DNA of 64,000 bases from Mangrovivirga cuniculi (lineage in GTDB: Bacteria > Bacteroidota > Bacteroidia > Cytophagales > Cyclobacteriaceae). Location: contig NZ_CP028923.1 in NCBI RefSeq assembly GCF_005166025.1, forward strand, positions 3,784,001 to 3,848,000, in the 5' to 3' direction. Below the pieces are notes generated by a model. It had not been told where the DNA came from, did no database searches, and saw only the letters and a program-made list of their open reading frames with translations. Positions 26,443-34,650 of the stretch are shown here, piece after piece. A program made the translations under genes and the position numbers. Each line of letters begins with the position of its first letter. Position 1 is the stretch's first letter.

Positions 26443-27405
26443 TTATTTTTTTGATAAATTATCTTTCTCTAATATTCTTTGTATTTCTTTTATCCTGGTA
26501 TCAAGTTCATGCAAACTTGGAAATAATTTTTCATCTATTTCTGCATGATCCATCTTATTATCTCGATAAATTTTTTGAAGATTTATTAACCCAAAAACCC
26601 TGCAAAATGGACCTCTCAATAAGTGAGCATTGTAAAAAGCGTGTTTTTTTAATCTTTCATTTTGAATTTCAAGCTCACTTGTCCTTTCTTTGACTGCAAC
26701 TTCTAAATTTCTATTCAATTCATCCAATTGATTTTTTTTAATTTCAATTTCACTTTTACTAGAATTTAATCTATCAATAAAACCTTCTACCACTTTTTGT
26801 ATATAAAATATAACTAAGTTAAATAATAGCCAATACAGTATTCCATCATATAAATAATATTTATCTCCAGTCATTTGATCTGGTATGTCAAAATCTGAAT
26901 CATACAATTCCAATACAAATGAGATGTTAATTAGGAGCAAAAAATTCAATAATAATAATGGATAAAATAAAAAAGGTTCTTTTGGCCTTGAGAACATCAA
27001 TTGAATTAAAATACTGTGAAAAATTATACCAGCTGGGTATGCAAAAAAATAATCTTTTGGAGATTTAAGCAGTATGATTGGAAGGAGATGAAGCAAAATT
27101 GGCCATGAAATTATGAAGGCTATTCGTGATAAAAATATTCTATTATAATAATTTAATATTAATCCTGAAAGACAAATAAATATAATAATCGGTACAACAA
27201 GTTGATCAAAACGCATTTCGTCGAAAGGCATTAGGTATACCTGATAATCGACAGCCATAAAAATTGCATAAACTATAGGGAGAGATAGAAAAACTATATT
27301 TGAAAAAATAATTTTTCGCTTAATATCTTCTTCATATAAGGAATTTATAGCTTCATGTTCAAGAAGGATTATTTTCTTTAATTTTGATTTAAGAGAGTTA
27401 AACAT
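26443..27405 (-). CDS. Membrane histidine-kinase-like protein without ATPase domain
   Basis: A 320-residue protein with about six membrane helices (residues ~33-205), a coiled coil (~212-252) and a dimerisation/phosphoacceptor region. The H-box is YNAHLLRGPFCRVFGLINL with H261, matching the 'HELRxPLxxIxGL' box of Bacteroidota sensor kinases, and the following helix LFPSLHELDTRIKEIQRIL matches the second DHp helix. The protein ends there: no N, G1 or G2 ATP-binding boxes follow, and only 38 bases remain before the next gene, so this is not a nearby frameshift. It may be phosphorylated in trans, act as a scaffold or be degenerate. Confidence 0.75.
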   Translation of the reverse strand: MFNSLKSKLKKIILLEHEAINSLYEEDIKRKIIFSNIVFLSLPIVYAIFMAVDYQVYLMPFDEMRFDQLVVPIIIFICLSGLILNYYNRIFLSRIAFIISWPILLHLLPIILLKSPKDYFFAYPAGIIFHSILIQLMFSRPKEPFLFYPLLLLNFLLLINISFVLELYDSDFDIPDQMTGDKYYLYDGILYWLLFNLVIFYIQKVVEGFIDRLNSSKSEIEIKKNQLDELNRNLEVAVKERTSELEIQNERLKKHAFYNAHLLRGPFCRVFGLINLQKIYRDNKMDHAEIDEKLFPSLHELDTRIKEIQRILEKDNLSKK

Positions 27406-27481
27406 CCAAGGATTTAATTGGCTTGTACCTAATTTTATGAAATTAAATATGAATATTTTACTTTTATGATTAAACTTTTCA

Positions 27482-28030
27482 ATGATTAACCAAATATTCT
27501 ATTTAACTGGTTATAACGGATCTATTAAGAATGGACTAGGGAAAAAGCTCAATGATGAGTATACCCTCACAGCAATAGAAATCAATGATGAATTTTTGAA
27601 CCAGAATTTCAACGATCAATTATCTCAGATCAAAAGCTTATTACAATCTTTTTATCTCTCTGGTGGCAGAGTTGTAATTGCTAATTCTATGGGTGCCTAT
27701 TTAATTTTGCATGCAATAATAGGATTGTCAATCAGAGATTTTAACATTTTGTTACTTTCCCCGGTTCTGGGCAAACTGGCTCTAAAGGAAAGACCCAGTT
27801 TTCCACCCGAAACTGATCGGCTTAAGGAAGCTATTAAAAAACAAAAATTAAATTACAGAAAACTTAAAATCGTAGGTGGTTCTGATGATGATATTATCGA
27901 TTTTGAAGTACTTCATCTGATAAATAAATTTCTAAACTCCTCAGAAATAAGTATAATAAATAACCAGGGGCATCAATTAGACCATGTAATTGTTTCTGCA
28001 GAAGTAAACAAGATTGTTAATTCTGTATAA
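27482..28030 (+). CDS. Small alpha/beta-hydrolase-like protein
   Basis: A 182-residue protein with a compact alpha/beta-hydrolase outline similar to the RBBP9/YqiA group. The nucleophile elbow is ANSMGAY with S69 (first Gly of GxSxG replaced by Ala), the acid is probably in VGGSDDDIIDF near residue 132, and the histidine in NNQGHQLDHV near 164. N-terminal YLTGYNGSIKNGLGKKL fits the oxyanion region. No signal peptide. Substrate unknown. It is divergent from the kinase-like gene by 76 bases and followed by a bidirectional terminator. Confidence 0.65.
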   Translation: MINQIFYLTGYNGSIKNGLGKKLNDEYTLTAIEINDEFLNQNFNDQLSQIKSLLQSFYLSGGRVVIANSMGAYLILHAIIGLSIRDFNILLLSPVLGKLALKERPSFPPETDRLKEAIKKQKLNYRKLKIVGGSDDDIIDFEVLHLINKFLNSSEISIINNQGHQLDHVIVSAEVNKIVNSV

Positions 28031-28062
28031 GTAATGATCCTGTTAAAGAAAACCAGAAATAA

Positions 28063-28092
28063 AAAAGGCCACAAAGTCTGTGGCCTTATAAT
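28063..28092. terminator. Bidirectional terminator
   Basis: AAGGCCACA (28065-28073) pairs with TGTGGCCTT (28079-28087) around a 5-base loop, with A-run before and T/A after. It separates the convergent hydrolase and OMP genes. Confidence 0.85.
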
Positions 28093-28110
28093 TAATATTG
28101 ATATTTAGTA

Positions 28111-28734
28111 TTAATTTCCTGAACCAAATTTATATCCAACACCAACCTGCCACATCCTTGTTCTCACTTCACCATCATCAGAGTTATCTTCATTTAAATT
28201 ATTTAGTCCAAGGTTATAACGTATATTCACCTGAAGGCCAAACGGAAGACTTAATCCACCCCCTAAGTTCAGATACCATTCTGTTTCTTTGTAAGAAAGG
28301 TCTTCCTCTGTAGTAGATGTACCGCCTCCTACTGAACTATCAACAGTTTGAGTCACCTTTTGATTTACTAAAAAGCTTGCCTGAGGACCTGCTTCAAAAT
28401 AAATCATCTCTCCTAAATGGAAATGTGCCATAATTGGTAATTGAATAGCATTCATTTCATAATCATTTGTATATGTAACACCAAGTGACTCGTATGACGA
28501 AGTTGTAGCATATTTTGTATAAATAAGTTCTGGCTGTAATCTGAAAGTATTATTTACCGGAAGATTTAAAAATACACCACCATAATAACCAAAATCATAA
28601 TCTGAAGGTTGTTCAGTTGTTAACTTGGTCATATTTATCCCGCCTTTAATTCCAGCACCAGCAGACTGGGCTTTAGAAATAAATACACTAAATAGTAATA
28701 CAAGTGAAGCAAAAAATATCTTTCTAATTTTCAT
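28111..28734 (-). CDS. Outer-membrane beta-barrel protein (PorT-like)
   Basis: A 207-residue OMP with a signal peptide (1-22, ending SKAQ). The mature protein alternates polar and hydrophobic residues in about eight strands, starting AGAGIKGGINMTKL, with YYGGVFLNLPVNNTFRLQPELIYTK and a last strand MWQVGVGYKFGSGN ending near an aromatic residue. This is the OMP_b-brl_2/PorT pattern common in Bacteroidota. Single gene. Function unknown; relatives are small structural or sensory barrels. Confidence 0.88.
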   Translation of the reverse strand: MKIRKIFFASLVLLFSVFISKAQSAGAGIKGGINMTKLTTEQPSDYDFGYYGGVFLNLPVNNTFRLQPELIYTKYATTSSYESLGVTYTNDYEMNAIQLPIMAHFHLGEMIYFEAGPQASFLVNQKVTQTVDSSVGGGTSTTEEDLSYKETEWYLNLGGGLSLPFGLQVNIRYNLGLNNLNEDNSDDGEVRTRMWQVGVGYKFGSGN

Positions 28735-28869
28735 ACTGTAAAAAGTTAAATCTAATTCTTATTTCTAATTCACAAATAGATTTCCATGGTTTATACCTTT
28801 AAAACTCAAATGGTAATCCCTTTCTCAAAAAATAATATATGCCCTCAACCTTATTAATCTAAATATTAA

Positions 28870-29433
28870 CTAGTAAGCCTTAACATGACAGTCGATTATA
28901 TGATCATCCACCATTCCGGTTGCTTGCATAAATGCGTAGCAAATAGTCGATCCAACAAACTTAAATCCTGCCTTTTTCAAATCCTTACTCATTTTATCAG
29001 AAACAGAGGTTGATGCAGGAACTTCCTCTAAAGTTTCCGGATGATTAATCACCGGTTTTCCGTCTACATAAGACCATAGAAACTCACTAAATGAACTCTC
29101 TTTTTCGATTAGCTTAAGATATGCACGGGCATTAATTATGACACTTTGAATTTTTAATTTATTTCTGATAATACCTTTATCATTCATCAATCTTTCAACA
29201 TCCTCATCGGTCATACCTGCAATCCTTTCAATATCCCAATCGTAAAATGCCTTTCGATAATTATCCCTTTTGATAAGTACTGTGTACCATGAAAGACCGG
29301 CCTGTGCTCCTTCAAGAATTAAAAATTCAAAGAGTTTCTTATCATCATACTCAGGCTTACCCCAAATCTTATCATGGTATTCCTTATAAATTTCATCCCT
29401 CAGGCACCACTCGCATCGTTTTGGTTCTTTCAT
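28870..29433 (-). CDS. tag: DNA-3-methyladenine glycosylase I
   Basis: Removes 3-methyladenine from alkylated DNA. The four zinc ligands of E. coli Tag (Cys4, His17, His175, Cys179) are matched by C7, H20, H178 and C182 with exactly the same spacings, and the catalytic Glu lies in ILEGAQAGLSWYTVL (E41). The 187-residue length is standard. It is divergent from the small DUF2905 gene, with 21 bases between the starts chosen here. Confidence 0.96.
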   Translation of the reverse strand: MKEPKRCEWCLRDEIYKEYHDKIWGKPEYDDKKLFEFLILEGAQAGLSWYTVLIKRDNYRKAFYDWDIERIAGMTDEDVERLMNDKGIIRNKLKIQSVIINARAYLKLIEKESSFSEFLWSYVDGKPVINHPETLEEVPASTSVSDKMSKDLKKAGFKFVGSTICYAFMQATGMVDDHIIDCHVKAY

Positions 29434-29454
29434 GCTTTCTTATTAACATTAATT

Positions 29455-29679
29455 ATGCATCAACAATACGGAAAGATAATCTTGATCATCGGAATTATTA
29501 TTATGATCATTGGAATCGTGGTTTATTTTTTTGGAAATAAAATTCCCACTCCCGGTAGTTTACCCGGAGACATTAAGATAGATAAAGGGAACACCAAAAT
29601 ATACATCCCTATAACCACCATGATCATTTTAAGTATTTTGATCACCGTAATTCTAAGATTAATAAATAAATTGTTCTGA
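29455..29679 (+). CDS. DUF2905-family small membrane protein
   Basis: A 74-residue protein from the ATG at 29455 (MHQQYGKIILIIG). An earlier in-frame ATG at 29374 would overlap the start of tag on the other strand and is rejected. Two membrane helices (residues ~7-25 and ~49-70) flank the conserved loop GNKIPTPGSLPGDIKIDKGNTKIYIP, whose LPGDI is the DUF2905 signature. Function unknown. Its stop is nine bases from the end of the convergent gpsA. Confidence 0.85.
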   Translation: MHQQYGKIILIIGIIIMIIGIVVYFFGNKIPTPGSLPGDIKIDKGNTKIYIPITTMIILSILITVILRLINKLF

Positions 29680-29688
29680 TATCTGAAT

Positions 29689-30768
29689 TTAAGTTGCTTC
29701 TGAAATGCGATCAGGCATAGAAACATCAATATTAAACGGATATTTCATCAGTGTGTCAATCGCTTCATTTACCGGCTGATTTTCGAAAAGAACACGATAG
29801 AGGTTTTCTGTTATCGGAGCACGTAGACCAGCAGATTCTGTTAACTTCTTTACAATTTTAATTGTATTAACTCCTTCAGCAACCTCTTCCATATCATTGA
29901 GAATATCTTGAAGAGATTCCCCTTTTGCCAGTCGATTACCAACAGTAAAGTTTCTACTATAAGTACTATAGCAAGTGGTCACCATATCTCCAATTCCTGC
30001 CAACCCCATAAATGCTTCAGGTTCTGCACCGAAAAATTTACCGATATGCATCATTTCCATCATACCCCGACTGACAAGAAGCCCCCGGCTATTTTCACCC
30101 ATTCCCATTCCGGCAATGCCTCCAGATGCTATAGCAATAATATTCTTAAGGACACCACATAATTCGATTCCGATGATATCGCGATTTCCGTAAACCTGAA
30201 ATTTATCATTTTTAAGTAATCGAATACCTTCCTGAATAACTTCATTAAACGGACTGGCTACTACAGTAGCTGCAGGATAGCCCTGGGCGAGTTCCGTGGC
30301 CAGATTAGGTCCGGCAAGTGCACCAACTCTTACCACGACCGTTTCATCCCTGATTACCTCGCTCATTGTCTTCACTTGTTTTTTTGTAATCCTTTGTTCT
30401 TCAAAAGGAATATCACTTTCAAGTTGTACATCAAGCCCTTTTGTACCATGAATTAACACATGGTAAGGATGAAGCATTGGTGCGATTTTATGGATGAGAT
30501 CACGAAAACCAGATGAAGGAACTACAGGAAACAATGTCGTGCATTGTTCGACCACCATCTGAAGATCATTCGTAGGTGTTATTCTTTCATGAAGTCTGAC
30601 ACCATTATGTTCTCTCGAACTTTTCATTTCCTCCACTACCTCTGGTTTACGGGCATAGAGGTAAACCGGGCTATTTACAGCGAGCAAATTAGCCACAGCA
30701 GTCCCGAAACTTCCGGCCCCGAGAACAGCAACTGGTTGTATATCGTTATTTGAGATCTTCGAGTCCAT
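29689..30768 (-). CDS. gpsA: NAD(P)-dependent glycerol-3-phosphate dehydrogenase
   Basis: Reduces dihydroxyacetone phosphate to sn-glycerol-3-phosphate for phospholipid synthesis. The nucleotide loop GAGSFG is at 17-22; HGTKGLDV and the catalytic-lysine region ELCGVLKNIIAIASGG are intact, as is the C-terminal GLAGIGDMVTTCYS..SRNFTVGNRL region. The 359-residue length is slightly longer than E. coli GpsA (339). Its start overlaps the acyltransferase gene by 23 bases, so the enzymes that make and acylate G3P are translationally linked. Confidence 0.96.
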   Translation of the reverse strand: MDSKISNNDIQPVAVLGAGSFGTAVANLLAVNSPVYLYARKPEVVEEMKSSREHNGVRLHERITPTNDLQMVVEQCTTLFPVVPSSGFRDLIHKIAPMLHPYHVLIHGTKGLDVQLESDIPFEEQRITKKQVKTMSEVIRDETVVVRVGALAGPNLATELAQGYPAATVVASPFNEVIQEGIRLLKNDKFQVYGNRDIIGIELCGVLKNIIAIASGGIAGMGMGENSRGLLVSRGMMEMMHIGKFFGAEPEAFMGLAGIGDMVTTCYSTYSRNFTVGNRLAKGESLQDILNDMEEVAEGVNTIKIVKKLTESAGLRAPITENLYRVLFENQPVNEAIDTLMKYPFNIDVSMPDRISEAT

Positions 30769-32488
30769 ATCCCATCATTCTATTATGATAATAGAAAAGT
30801 GTATTAAGATTTTCAGAGGTAATATCTCCAGATTTGGTAAATATTAATGGCCTTTTGGCATGGTACATTCCAACGTTGTCCACACCATGCTTGATTACTT
30901 TATCAACATCCTGGTTCATGTGACTGGCAAATCCAACTTCGTCTTTCTCATTTAATTCTTTCAAATAATTCAGGTAAAAAATAAATTCTTTTTTAAACTC
31001 CTCATAAGGAATCACCTGATCTTCATCAGGCAGTCTTAAAAGATTATATAAATCAAGCTTCGGATGTTTCTTTTGTAATATTTTAAAAGCAGTAAAAGCT
31101 GCCAGGTGAGAAGAAAATACCCGGTTAATTTTATGAAACTCCTTAACTACTTTTTCACTTAATATTTTAGTGTATTCAGCATCACGCTGGTCATCTCTTT
31201 CGATCTTCTTATCATGCATGAAGTATTCACGCGTATAGATCCTCTGTCCGTTCTTATCATAACTATGACCATCATCATCCACGTAATTACCCAGAACATC
31301 CATCCCCTTTCCGATAGATACGGAAATGCTGGAACCTTTCGTGAAAAACTTCACGAGGAACTTCAGGATTTTATATGAAGTGGCATATTCATCATTTTCT
31401 ACGTAGAACCTCTCCTGACCCATCATCTTCAAATAATCATTGATTAGAGCCGGAGCTTCCAGGGTAAAATGATAATTAATCGTAACAGGGACTACAAAGA
31501 TCTTCCTGTTCTCTTCAGGGAATTTCTCATAATTGATCCGTTGTGCATCAATCACACTTCCAAGAAGACCACGCTTAAGTTTTTTCTCAATATGTCCTGA
31601 TCTGGCTCTTGTTCCACCAGGGAAAAATAAACTATGTACTCCCTTTTGAAGAGCTACATTAGAATAGGTTTTCAGGGTTTCTATATAAATAAGGTTTTTC
31701 TTCCTCCTATCTACCTTGTATGCCCCAAGGCTATTCATGAAATAAGCAATTATTCCAATATTAAACAGGTTAAGCCCTGCCCCGTAAATAAAAGGAGGTA
31801 ATCCAAGCGAATGGATGACCCACCCGATCAAAATACTATCAAGGTTACTGAAATGTGTGGGTAGAAGAACAATTGTTCCCTTTTGTGCGAGGGTTCTGAT
31901 ATGTTCAGTTTCACCAACTATATGCAGTTGATCGTTGAGTGTATATTTTTTACTCCATAAAGCTGACCAGCCTTTTACATGTGTAGCATTTAATAACCTG
32001 GTAAAGCCGGTTTTGACAAATGAACGGGCAAATCGGTAAGAACTTGGTTTGAACTTACTTAAAATCTCATTTGCATACCTCGAAATAATGGTTTTAAGTA
32101 ATTCGTCAAGTTTCTCATCAACTGCAGGATCATCAGGGTTTCCAGTGATTGAAGCAAGTTCAGACCTTAACCCGGCCCAGAATTCAGAATCATCCGGCGG
32201 ATCTACCTTCCATGGATTTCTTTTTACTCTGAGTTTTTCCCTGTATAATGTTGTTTCCAGCTCTTCGATCAGTTCTTCACGGGTAGACTTGACCTCCTTG
32301 ATCCTGTCAAAGGTGTCATCGATCACCTCTTCGATAAATTGCTTGCTGTTCTTACTTAACTGTACAACAGGCCATTTTCGTGGAGCTGGTATTATTGGTT
32401 TATATCTTTCCTGACGTATTGATTCGTCTGACTGCATATAATAGTTATCAGATTCAACCGGCAAATATATACATTTTAAATTAATCAA
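30746..32488 (-). CDS. PlsB-like glycerol-3-phosphate acyltransferase
   Basis: A 580-residue acyltransferase. The HX4D motif is THFSNLDS (H212, D217); GAGLNLFNIGIIAYFMNSLGAYKVDRR and FFPGGTRARSG follow, matching the acceptor-binding motifs of PlsB/GPAT rather than the short PlsC enzymes. A ~200-residue N-terminal domain with charged helices and a ~200-residue C-terminal tail also fit the PlsB type. Probably acylates the sn-1 position of G3P, inferred from motifs and from the overlap with gpsA. M18 (base 32437) may be the true start, because residues 1-17 are poorly conserved-looking. Confidence 0.85.
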   Translation of the reverse strand: MINLKCIYLPVESDNYYMQSDESIRQERYKPIIPAPRKWPVVQLSKNSKQFIEEVIDDTFDRIKEVKSTREELIEELETTLYREKLRVKRNPWKVDPPDDSEFWAGLRSELASITGNPDDPAVDEKLDELLKTIISRYANEILSKFKPSSYRFARSFVKTGFTRLLNATHVKGWSALWSKKYTLNDQLHIVGETEHIRTLAQKGTIVLLPTHFSNLDSILIGWVIHSLGLPPFIYGAGLNLFNIGIIAYFMNSLGAYKVDRRKKNLIYIETLKTYSNVALQKGVHSLFFPGGTRARSGHIEKKLKRGLLGSVIDAQRINYEKFPEENRKIFVVPVTINYHFTLEAPALINDYLKMMGQERFYVENDEYATSYKILKFLVKFFTKGSSISVSIGKGMDVLGNYVDDDGHSYDKNGQRIYTREYFMHDKKIERDDQRDAEYTKILSEKVVKEFHKINRVFSSHLAAFTAFKILQKKHPKLDLYNLLRLPDEDQVIPYEEFKKEFIFYLNYLKELNEKDEVGFASHMNQDVDKVIKHGVDNVGMYHAKRPLIFTKSGDITSENLNTLFYYHNRMMGYGLEDLK

Positions 32489-32502
32489 CTAATGTTGAAA
32501 AT

Positions 32503-33216
32503 TCACGACGTTGCCGAATAAACCCATTGTTTTACCTGGGTCTTTCTTAATTTAAAATCTTTAACCGCAATATCCAATTTATTACCTTTCATACTTATCA
32601 AAACATCTTTGACCGGCCAATTAATTAATACCTGGTCACGTCCATTTCTTAGAGGATTGATCAGCAATTCTCTTCTTCCTTTTAATTCAACCTCACCATT
32701 AGTCTCCAGATTTGCCAATTCTTCATCAGTCAATGGCAACCAGAGTGAATCAACATCAGTTAATGATTGCCTTTTTATCGCATAAAATGCTTTGATAAGC
32801 TTCTGAAAATCTGCAGGTCTCTTTTTTAGCAAAACCAGCGTAGGGTTCTTCGGTTCATTTAATTGAATTGCCGGACCTCCCATTCCACCAATATAGATCA
32901 ACATTATACCGACAAAAAACAAACTGATCATTAAAAGAGGATGGTCATAATAGGTAAATAATGCCACCATTGAAAGTGATGCCAACACACCTCCTGCCCA
33001 GATAAAACCTAAGTAATGGCCCTTCACTAACTGAATACCATTGAGGCTTTTTATTTCGTGAAGATGTTTTTCATTTCGGCGCTCTATTTCCAGATGCCTG
33101 GTGAATAACCGGATATAGCCGGGCTTTGATCCATCCATCCATTTAAGCTCGGCAACAGGAAAAGATTTTTCCGGTGGAGTATGGGTGACTTTTTTATCCC
33201 AATTCCTGAAGCGCAT
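32503..33216 (-). CDS. Hypothetical membrane protein, 237 aa
   Basis: Not recognised. Two membrane helices lie near residues 70-88 and 93-112 (GFIWAGGVLASLSMVAL and LLMISLFFVGIMLIYIGG). A ~68-residue polar N-terminal part resembles a PH-like strand pattern (GYIRLFTRHLEIERRNEKHLHEI), and the C-terminal half is polar with conserved-looking LWLPLTDEELANLETNG. Its first 23 bases overlap the upstream 80-residue gene, and 14 bases separate it from the acyltransferase gene, so it belongs to the CDF-to-GpsA operon. A link to envelope lipid synthesis is possible by position only. Confidence 0.75.
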   Translation of the reverse strand: MRFRNWDKKVTHTPPEKSFPVAELKWMDGSKPGYIRLFTRHLEIERRNEKHLHEIKSLNGIQLVKGHYLGFIWAGGVLASLSMVALFTYYDHPLLMISLFFVGIMLIYIGGMGGPAIQLNEPKNPTLVLLKKRPADFQKLIKAFYAIKRQSLTDVDSLWLPLTDEELANLETNGEVELKGRRELLINPLRNGRDQVLINWPVKDVLISMKGNKLDIAVKDFKLRKTQVKQWVYSATS

Positions 33217-33436
33217 CTTTATACAAGTTTCCTAGTTGATCAAACTGTTTATTTACCTGGTCTGAAAAATTACCCTCTACGAATTTCTCCCAATCCGGTT
33301 CGCCAAGCAGATCAAGCTCATTGAATTTCAGCGTTACTTCCAACGGACCTTTTTCAGCTTTTAATAAAAACTTTTCATTCCATGTGAAAACGCTGTACCT
33401 AATGTTATTACTTAAAAACTCTTTTATTACTCTCAT
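33194..33436 (-). CDS. Hypothetical small protein, 80 aa
   Basis: An 80-residue soluble protein with a beta-rich first half (IRYSVFTWNEKFLLKAEKGPLEVTLKFNELDLLG) and a helical end. I do not know the family. Its ATG shares one base with the stop of the CDF gene and its end overlaps the next gene by 23 bases, a tight coupling that supports it as a real gene in spite of its size. Confidence 0.75.
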   Translation of the reverse strand: MRVIKEFLSNNIRYSVFTWNEKFLLKAEKGPLEVTLKFNELDLLGEPDWEKFVEGNFSDQVNKQFDQLGNLYKDALQELG

Positions 33437-34431
33437 TAATCAAGATCTTTTACTGTGTGCTTACGGTTTTTCAACGTGTCCTGAACTTTCCAGATAACTG
33501 TTCCCTGGTAAGGAGCGTGTCTTACCGGACAATCAGATATACGACAAACAGGACAACTGGTTGGGATACACGGATCAGCATGAATAAAAAACTCAGTCTC
33601 CCGAAACTGCCTGGAAATTAGGTCATCCATTATTTTCAACTCTTCATGAGATTCCTTAAGCGTCAAATAATATGGCAAAGTAACGTGAGCATCAACATGT
33701 ACCAAATGACCAAAACGCTGTGTCCTAAGGTTATGAACATCGATCCATTTATCTCTGCGATTTTTATCGAGGGTATTTACTATACTTTCAAGTACATCCT
33801 CATCGGCTTCATCCATTAGCCCTCCGACAGAGTGCCTGATCACTTTGTATCCGGAAAATATTATGATCAGGCCAAAAACGATTGCTATAGCGCTGTCAAT
33901 CCAGTAGATTTTTGTAAAATAAATAAGAAGTAAACCCAAAACGAGTCCGATACTGGAAAGAAAATCAGAAAACAAATGCCTTCCTGCAGCAACCAGAGTA
34001 GGAGATTGGATTTGTTTACCTTTTAGCTCTGAGATTTTTCCCATTATACCATTTACTGTTCCAGCGATGACTGTCAGCCAGATACCGATGGTAAGATCAT
34101 TTAATTCCTGTGGTACAAAAAGATTATATACAGACTTACCTATGATCATCAGACCAGCTATAATTATTAGCGTCCCCTCTATCGAAGCGCTAATAAACTC
34201 TATTTTTCCATGACCATAAGGGTGATTCAGATCTCTTGGCTGTTGAGCCAGATATAATGAATACAAAGCAAAACCACCTGTAAGTACGTTAACAATACTT
34301 TCCAGGGAATCAGATAATATGGCATTCGAACCGGTAAAATAAAAGGCTATGAATTTAATGATCATTAACAGTACGCCAACTGCCAGAATTGTCTTTTGAA
34401 AAGAAAGTATCTTTTGATCTTTAGCCATCAA
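33436..34431 (-). CDS. Cation diffusion facilitator with altered metal site
   Basis: A 331-residue divalent-cation exporter of the CDF family with about six membrane helices followed by the cytoplasmic metal-chaperone-like domain (~residues 208-290). TM5 keeps the H152-x3-D156 metal pair (RHLFSDFLSS). In TM2, aligned with the zinc-type HxxxD/DxxxD, the sequence is SDSLESIVN, giving E44 and N48. After the cytoplasmic domain a Cys cluster (C288, C293, C296, C301 in PCIPTSCPVCRISDCPVRH) is present. Metal specificity is therefore unlikely to be plain zinc; Fe or Mn are possibilities but not shown. First gene of the five-gene minus-strand operon ending in gpsA. Confidence 0.9.
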   Translation of the reverse strand: MMAKDQKILSFQKTILAVGVLLMIIKFIAFYFTGSNAILSDSLESIVNVLTGGFALYSLYLAQQPRDLNHPYGHGKIEFISASIEGTLIIIAGLMIIGKSVYNLFVPQELNDLTIGIWLTVIAGTVNGIMGKISELKGKQIQSPTLVAAGRHLFSDFLSSIGLVLGLLLIYFTKIYWIDSAIAIVFGLIIIFSGYKVIRHSVGGLMDEADEDVLESIVNTLDKNRRDKWIDVHNLRTQRFGHLVHVDAHVTLPYYLTLKESHEELKIMDDLISRQFRETEFFIHADPCIPTSCPVCRISDCPVRHAPYQGTVIWKVQDTLKNRKHTVKDLD

Positions 34432-34583
34432 ACCCGGTTATTCTCGAAAATATTTTTGTAGTGAATATAAACTATAGCAATTGGTTATCATAGCTAAATA
34501 AAAGTCTTTATGTATAAGTACTGTCAAACCACTTGAGAAACTATTCAGATTTAGTCAAACTTCTTCTTAAATCATTATTGTGG

Positions 34584-34597
34584 GTGATAATTATCAC
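34584..34597. promoter_or_regulatory. Crp/Fnr-like palindrome upstream of sqr
   Basis: GTGATAATTATCAC is a perfect 14-bp palindrome, 53 bases before the ATG of the sulfide:quinone oxidoreductase gene. GTGA-N6-TCAC is the core of Crp-type sites and NTGAT-N4-ATCAN that of Fnr-type sites. A redox- or sulfide-responsive Crp/Fnr regulator is a reasonable candidate; no regulator gene is adjacent. Confidence 0.6.
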
Positions 34598-34650
34598 AGT
34601 TTCCAATCGAAAAAAATGCTTAATTGTAATCAAACAAAACAGCTAAAAAG

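Noticed and set aside
29374-29454. Upstream start of the DUF2905 gene
   Set aside because: Overlaps the start of tag on the other strand and adds 27 residues outside the family's usual length.
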